A stretch of 10,483 bases of DNA, from contig DAINSQ010000161.1 of NCBI GenBank assembly GCA_036741235.1, positions 1 to 10,483 on the forward strand, written 5' to 3'. The notes under the pieces were generated by a model. It worked only from the letters and a program-made list of their open reading frames with translations. It had not been told where the DNA came from and searched no databases. Of this stretch, positions 7,089-10,483 are shown in pieces; within the stretch, counting starts at the first letter, position 1; each line of letters starts with the position of its first letter. Position numbers and translations under genes: made by a program. This DNA is from JABWBR01 sp036741235 (GTDB taxonomy: Bacteria; Bacteroidota; Bacteroidia; Chitinophagales; Saprospiraceae).

Positions 7089-9473
7089 TTAAAACCGCCT
7101 TCTCTGCCCCGAATACTCCATAGCTTCTCCTTTTCCAAAGCCGTAGCTAAACCCGAAGGTGACAAACCGGCCGCGCATATTCCAGTTGTATAGATTAAAA
7201 TTGGGTTGACTAGTAGCGCTTTCCTGAATTCGCGAAGCAAAGACATCGCGGATACTCAGGTTGAAAACGCCTTTCCCTTTCATGATTTTTTTGCGCATGC
7301 CGAGGTCGGCAAAAAGGATTTCGGAGACTTCGCTTTGTACGGTCTTGTACCTCGACTGGTATTGCCCGGTCATCTCGAATTCTATATCGGCGGGCAATTT
7401 GAGTTTGACGGTAAGCTTTGACGACCACTGGTCGGCCGAAAAATCGAAGGAAGTAGCCTCCAGCGAGCCTTGCCGGTTGAAATAATTGTAATTGAAATCG
7501 CCGTTCACCGCTAACCACTTGGCGATGTCGTATTTGCCATTGATCTCGATACCTGTTGAGCGGTTGGTACCGATATTCATGGGCATAAAAATGCTGACAT
7601 TGTTTTCGAAAGTAGAAACCTGCTCAATGACGTCGGTGGTGAAGCGGTAATACACGCCGAAATTAAGAGAGGCTTGCCCGACTATATAAATGCTCGTCAA
7701 CTCGTAGGAATCGGTAAATTCCGGCAACAGATTCGGGTTGCCGGTGCGAATACTGAAATTATTGCGGATGTTGAAAAACGGGTTCAAATCCCATAGCCGC
7801 GGGCGGAAAACGCGTTTGGAATAACCCGCCTGAAGGGAAAACCTGTCTGTGAGTTTGTATGAGGTATGCAGCGTTGGGAACAGGTTGGTGAAATTCTGGT
7901 TGTTCGACTGCTCTGTATTTACAAGCAAGGTGCGAAGGTCGGTGTTTTCTACCCGAAGGCCGAGTTTCAGCCCCCATTTGTCGCCTTCATAAGCGCCTGT
8001 ACCATAAATGCCCAACACATCCTGGCTGTATTCAAAGATATTGGTCAGATTGTCGTTTTGAATCCATTGGCCGTTGATCAGGTCGTTTACGGCAAAATCG
8101 TTGCTCACATCATTGATTACGTATTGGGCGCCGGCCTCCAGCATCCATTTATCGGAAAAGGGCCTGGTGTAATCGGCATTAAAGGTATGTCTTTCCTCTT
8201 TGAAATTCGTTCTGGTCTGCTGGTCGTTGGTGGCGCCGTCGCCAAGCAGGTTGACGTTGCGGAACTCCGAATTTTGATCTTTTCCAAAAAAACTGCCCAG
8301 GGCGCTGAAAAGCAGGGTGTGCTCCTCGTCGTCGCGAAATTGTTTTTTGTATTGCAATTCATACTGGTATTTCGGGTTGGTGGCTTCGGTTGTTTCCGCG
8401 CGGTACCACTCCGAGACGGCGTTACCATTTTCGTCGGGTATTGTAAAATCGGTCCGCGAGGGCTGGTCTTCAATTTCGTAGGCAAAATTCCCTGAAAGGG
8501 TCAGGATATTGTATTTATTGATGTGGTAATCTGAGCCCAGTATAAAATTGAAAAAACCTTCGTTGCGGAAATCTTTGCCTTCGCTAAGAATTGAGGTATT
8601 GTTAATCAAATCGCGGTTGATATTCCTGGATTTGGTGGGAAGCTCCCGGTAGCCGACGCCCAGTTGGCTAAACAGGTTGAACTTCTCCGTGCGGCGGTTG
8701 AGGCTGAGGCCCACGCTATGATTGTGGGGCGCTCCGGTGTTGATGCTCACCGAACCGTTCATGCCTTTGCGTTCTTCTTTTTTTATTACAATATTGATAA
8801 TACCGGCAGTGCCTTCGGCTTCGTATTTGGCGGAAGGGTTGGTGATCACCTCAATACGTTCATTCATGTCGGCAGTGTTGGTTCCCAGGGCGGTGCCTTG
8901 TTCGTTGGCGATCACCGAGGGTTTGCCGTTGATGAGAATCTGAACGCCCGCGCTGCCTCGCAAGCTGACGCGCCCTTCGATACTCACATTAACGGAGGGC
9001 ACATTGTTCAATACCTCAAAAACGCTGGCGCCCGTGCTGCTCAGGTCTTTTCCCACGTTAAAGACCCTTTTGTCGAGCTTAAATTCCGTCGTCGACTTAT
9101 CTGCCCGCACCACCACCTCATCCAGCATTTCGCTGTTTTCTGAAAGGATGATCCTGCCCAGGTCCACCCTGCCGTCAACGATAGGGATATCTTTAATAGT
9201 TTTGGTGGCAAATCCCAGAAAACTGACCTCCACGTAAAAGTCAGGCGAGCTGACCTGCACGCTGAAAGCTCCGTCAATATCAGTAGTAACGCCTGTTATG
9301 GGTAGTTGCGTTGTTTTGTCGGCTATCAGCACAGAAGCAAATTCGATGGGCTGACCGCTGTTGTTCTCCACCACCTTGCCGAGGATTTCGATATCGCCCT
9401 GCTGGGCAAAAAGGCTGCCTGAAATAATCGAAAAGCAAATAAAAAGTGTCGGGTGTAAAAATGCGTATTTCAT
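7089..9473 (-). CDS. TonB-dependent-receptor-like outer-membrane protein (CarboxypepD_reg domain plus OMP_b-brl_3-type barrel)
   Basis: This 794-residue outer-membrane protein is probably a TonB-linked transporter. I chose the ATG at 9473 over one 45 bp upstream because it opens with a clean signal peptide (MKYAFLHPTLFICFSIISG, cleavage near Ala23 in SLFAQQ). Residues about 28-112 form a carboxypeptidase-regulatory-like beta-sandwich (ILGKVVENNSGQPIEFASV). The plug follows at about 117-232: LDEVVV, VFEVLNNVPSV, VSLRGSAGVQILINGKP and RIEVITNPSAKYEAEGTAGI. The rest is the barrel, with family marks RVFRPRLWDLNPF (554-566) and TGNPNLLPEFTDSYE (577-591). The final strands (FVTFGFSYGFGKG) are followed by a basic end, GQRRRF. 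The ligand is unknown. No SusD gene lies next to it, which speaks against a classical glycan SusC. A metal-type ABC ATPase is encoded just upstream on the same strand; a shared role in metal uptake is only a guess. Confidence 0.9.
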   Translation of the reverse strand: MKYAFLHPTLFICFSIISGSLFAQQGDIEILGKVVENNSGQPIEFASVLIADKTTQLPITGVTTDIDGAFSVQVSSPDFYVEVSFLGFATKTIKDIPIVDGRVDLGRIILSENSEMLDEVVVRADKSTTEFKLDKRVFNVGKDLSSTGASVFEVLNNVPSVNVSIEGRVSLRGSAGVQILINGKPSVIANEQGTALGTNTADMNERIEVITNPSAKYEAEGTAGIINIVIKKEERKGMNGSVSINTGAPHNHSVGLSLNRRTEKFNLFSQLGVGYRELPTKSRNINRDLINNTSILSEGKDFRNEGFFNFILGSDYHINKYNILTLSGNFAYEIEDQPSRTDFTIPDENGNAVSEWYRAETTEATNPKYQYELQYKKQFRDDEEHTLLFSALGSFFGKDQNSEFRNVNLLGDGATNDQQTRTNFKEERHTFNADYTRPFSDKWMLEAGAQYVINDVSNDFAVNDLINGQWIQNDNLTNIFEYSQDVLGIYGTGAYEGDKWGLKLGLRVENTDLRTLLVNTEQSNNQNFTNLFPTLHTSYKLTDRFSLQAGYSKRVFRPRLWDLNPFFNIRNNFSIRTGNPNLLPEFTDSYELTSIYIVGQASLNFGVYYRFTTDVIEQVSTFENNVSIFMPMNIGTNRSTGIEINGKYDIAKWLAVNGDFNYNYFNRQGSLEATSFDFSADQWSSKLTVKLKLPADIEFEMTGQYQSRYKTVQSEVSEILFADLGMRKKIMKGKGVFNLSIRDVFASRIQESATSQPNFNLYNWNMRGRFVTFGFSYGFGKGEAMEYSGQRRRF

Positions 9474-9551
9474 GGTCTTGCTAATTCTAAACGGGTTGAT
9501 ACTGCAAAAAAGCAGCATTCTTTGTGCGAAAAAAAATAGTTGCCCTATACT

Positions 9552-9613
9552 TATTGTAGCACAACAGTATTTTCAAAGAATGGTTGTAGCCGCTGGATAT
9601 ATAGGTTGTAGCC
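9552..9613 (-). repeat. Repeated GGCTACAACC elements upstream of the receptor gene
   Basis: Two identical 10 bp copies, GGTTGTAGCC on the plus strand, lie at 9582-9591 and 9604-9613, 22 bp apart start to start. A third, partial copy TTGTAGC lies at 9554-9560. All three have the same orientation and lie roughly 80 to 140 bp before the receptor ATG, in the 164 bp between the ATPase stop and the receptor start. About two helical turns between the full copies suits an activator binding one face of DNA. The repeats are seen directly; the function is inferred. Confidence 0.45.
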
Positions 9614-9637
9614 AATAGACGAAGTCCAAATATGCTT

Positions 9638-10384
9638 TCAACGTCGCTCCAGCATCCCCGTTTGGTGCAAAATCGGCAGTTGACTGGTGTAGGTCTTTTC
9701 TATATTCTCCTGGGTAAATGTGGTAGCCGTATCTCCGTATGCGATGAGGCGTTGGTTGATAAAAACCACCCGGTTAAAATAGCGAGGCGCCGAGGCCAGA
9801 TCGTGGTGTACGACCAGTATGGTTTTGCCATCGGCAGCCAGTTTTTTGAGCAGTTGGATAATCTTTTCTTCGGTAGTCATGTCTACGCCCACAAATGGCT
9901 CGTCAAGCAACAGGATATCGGGCTGCTGGCACAAGGCGCGCGACAAAAACACGCGTTGCTGTTGCCCGCCGGAGAGCTCCCCGATCTGACGGCCTGCCAG
10001 TTGCTCAATACCGAGTTCCTGCATGGCCTGACGGGCTATCTGCTTGTCTGACGCAGAAAGGCGCTCAAAAACTTTTTTATAGGGGTAGCGGCCCATTAGT
10101 ACCACATCGGCAACAGTGGCCGGAAAATTCCAGTCTACATCGTTTTTCTGCGGTACGTAAGCCAAACGACGGCGCATCTGCGCCAAGGGCGCCCCTTCAA
10201 TGAAAATTTGCCCCGAATTAAAAGATATTAACCCTAAAATGGCTTTGAACAAAGTCGACTTCCCCGCTCCGTTGGGCCCAATAACGCCGTACAGATGCCC
10301 CGGCTCGATATCGAGGTAGATATTGCTGAGTACGCGCTTGCGCTCGTAAGAAACGGAAAGACCTTGAATGGAAATTGCCGGCAT
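9638..10384 (-). CDS. ATP-binding protein of a Mn/Zn/Fe-type metal ABC importer
   Basis: This 248-residue cytosolic ATPase would drive uptake of a divalent metal through a membrane permease fed by a binding protein. Motifs: Walker A GPNGAGKST (36-44), Q-loop Gln79, signature LSGGQ (137-141), Walker B ILLLDE (157-162) with the catalytic Glu162, and H-loop His194. The VPQKNDVDWNFPATVADVVLMGRYP stretch, about 77-101, with its VDWxFP core, is characteristic of the TroB/SitB/MntB/ZnuC group and is the basis for the metal call; manganese, zinc and iron cannot be told apart. It starts at the ATG at 10384. The gene 164 bp downstream is the outer-membrane receptor, not a permease, so its permease and binding protein are outside the window or elsewhere. 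Confidence 0.92.
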   Translation of the reverse strand: MPAISIQGLSVSYERKRVLSNIYLDIEPGHLYGVIGPNGAGKSTLFKAILGLISFNSGQIFIEGAPLAQMRRRLAYVPQKNDVDWNFPATVADVVLMGRYPYKKVFERLSASDKQIARQAMQELGIEQLAGRQIGELSGGQQQRVFLSRALCQQPDILLLDEPFVGVDMTTEEKIIQLLKKLAADGKTILVVHHDLASAPRYFNRVVFINQRLIAYGDTATTFTQENIEKTYTSQLPILHQTGMLERR

Positions 10385-10403
10385 ATGCTAATGCATGTTA
10401 TGC
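10381..10403. promoter_or_regulatory. Dyad-rich GCAT/ATGC cluster at the start of the metal ATPase gene
   Basis: Within 23 bp there is a perfect palindrome GCATATGC (10381-10388), the palindrome ATGCAT (10391-10396), and GCAT/ATGC arms around GTT (10393-10403). The cluster lies between the -7 box and the start codon, and the first palindrome includes the start codon. It could bind a metal regulator or affect translation. It does not match an operator I know. Confidence 0.3.
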
Positions 10404-10415
10404 TGTTGTGTAAAT

Positions 10416-10423
10416 CAAATTTA
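10416..10423 (-). promoter_or_regulatory. Probable -7 box for the metal ATPase gene
   Basis: On the minus strand this is TAAATTTG, an exact TAnnTTTG match 31 bp upstream of the ATG at 10384. No TTTG lies at the usual -33 distance. If it is real, the ATPase has its own promoter rather than being an internal gene of an operon entering from the right. Confidence 0.45.
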
Positions 10424-10483
10424 GAGCATGTTTGGATTTTCGTGATTGAGCGAAAGCGAGCAAATTTTATTTTAGGCGAGCGT

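Noticed and set aside
7866..8495. 209-codon plus-strand open frame opposite the receptor gene
   Set aside because: It is antisense to the conserved barrel region and shows no domain or motif I recognise.
8664..9143. 159-codon plus-strand open frame opposite the receptor plug domain
   Set aside because: It is antisense to conserved plug motifs and looks like a coding shadow.
9474..9518. Longer receptor start at the ATG at 9518
   Set aside because: It would put 15 extra residues before a well-formed signal peptide; the ATG at 9473 begins the signal peptide directly.

Overview
The window looks like chromosomal DNA of a Bacteroidota bacterium, possibly a Saprospirales/Chitinophagales-type lineage (order is a guess from general feel, not from a search). 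The evidence is a PUR-family (DUF3276) protein, a receptor with an N-terminal carboxypeptidase-like domain and an OMP_b-brl_3-type barrel, little sign of Shine-Dalgarno sequences, and several TAnnTTTG promoter boxes, the Bacteroidota -7 element.

Left part (1-3870, all minus strand): the start of a histidine operon read right to left, hisG-hisD-hisC, in the usual Bacteroidota order. hisC runs off the left edge. The hisD stop and the hisC start touch. Directly upstream of hisG, on the same strand and 65 bp away, is fbp, a class I fructose-1,6-bisphosphatase.

Middle (3871-6270, plus strand): a 143 bp divergent promoter region carries nested repeats. It leads into a full-length ABC exporter half-transporter (TM domain plus ATPase) whose catalytic glutamate position holds aspartate. 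The PUR-family nucleic-acid-binding protein follows, with a well-formed promoter of its own and a 16 bp palindrome lying on the -7 box.

A 265 bp gap (6270-6534) holds a strong hairpin oriented as a terminator for minus-strand transcription.

Right part (6535-10384, all minus strand): a small DinB-fold protein, a large outer-membrane TonB-dependent-type receptor, and an ATPase of a Mn/Zn/Fe-type ABC importer. The ATPase has no permease or binding-protein gene beside it inside the window. Repeated GGCTACAACC elements lie upstream of the receptor.

I see no mobile elements, CRISPR arrays, tRNA or rRNA genes, or broken genes. This is mostly ordinary core-genome content. The points worth a second look are the Asp-type exporter, the repeat elements in three intergenic regions, and the isolated metal ATPase next to the receptor.
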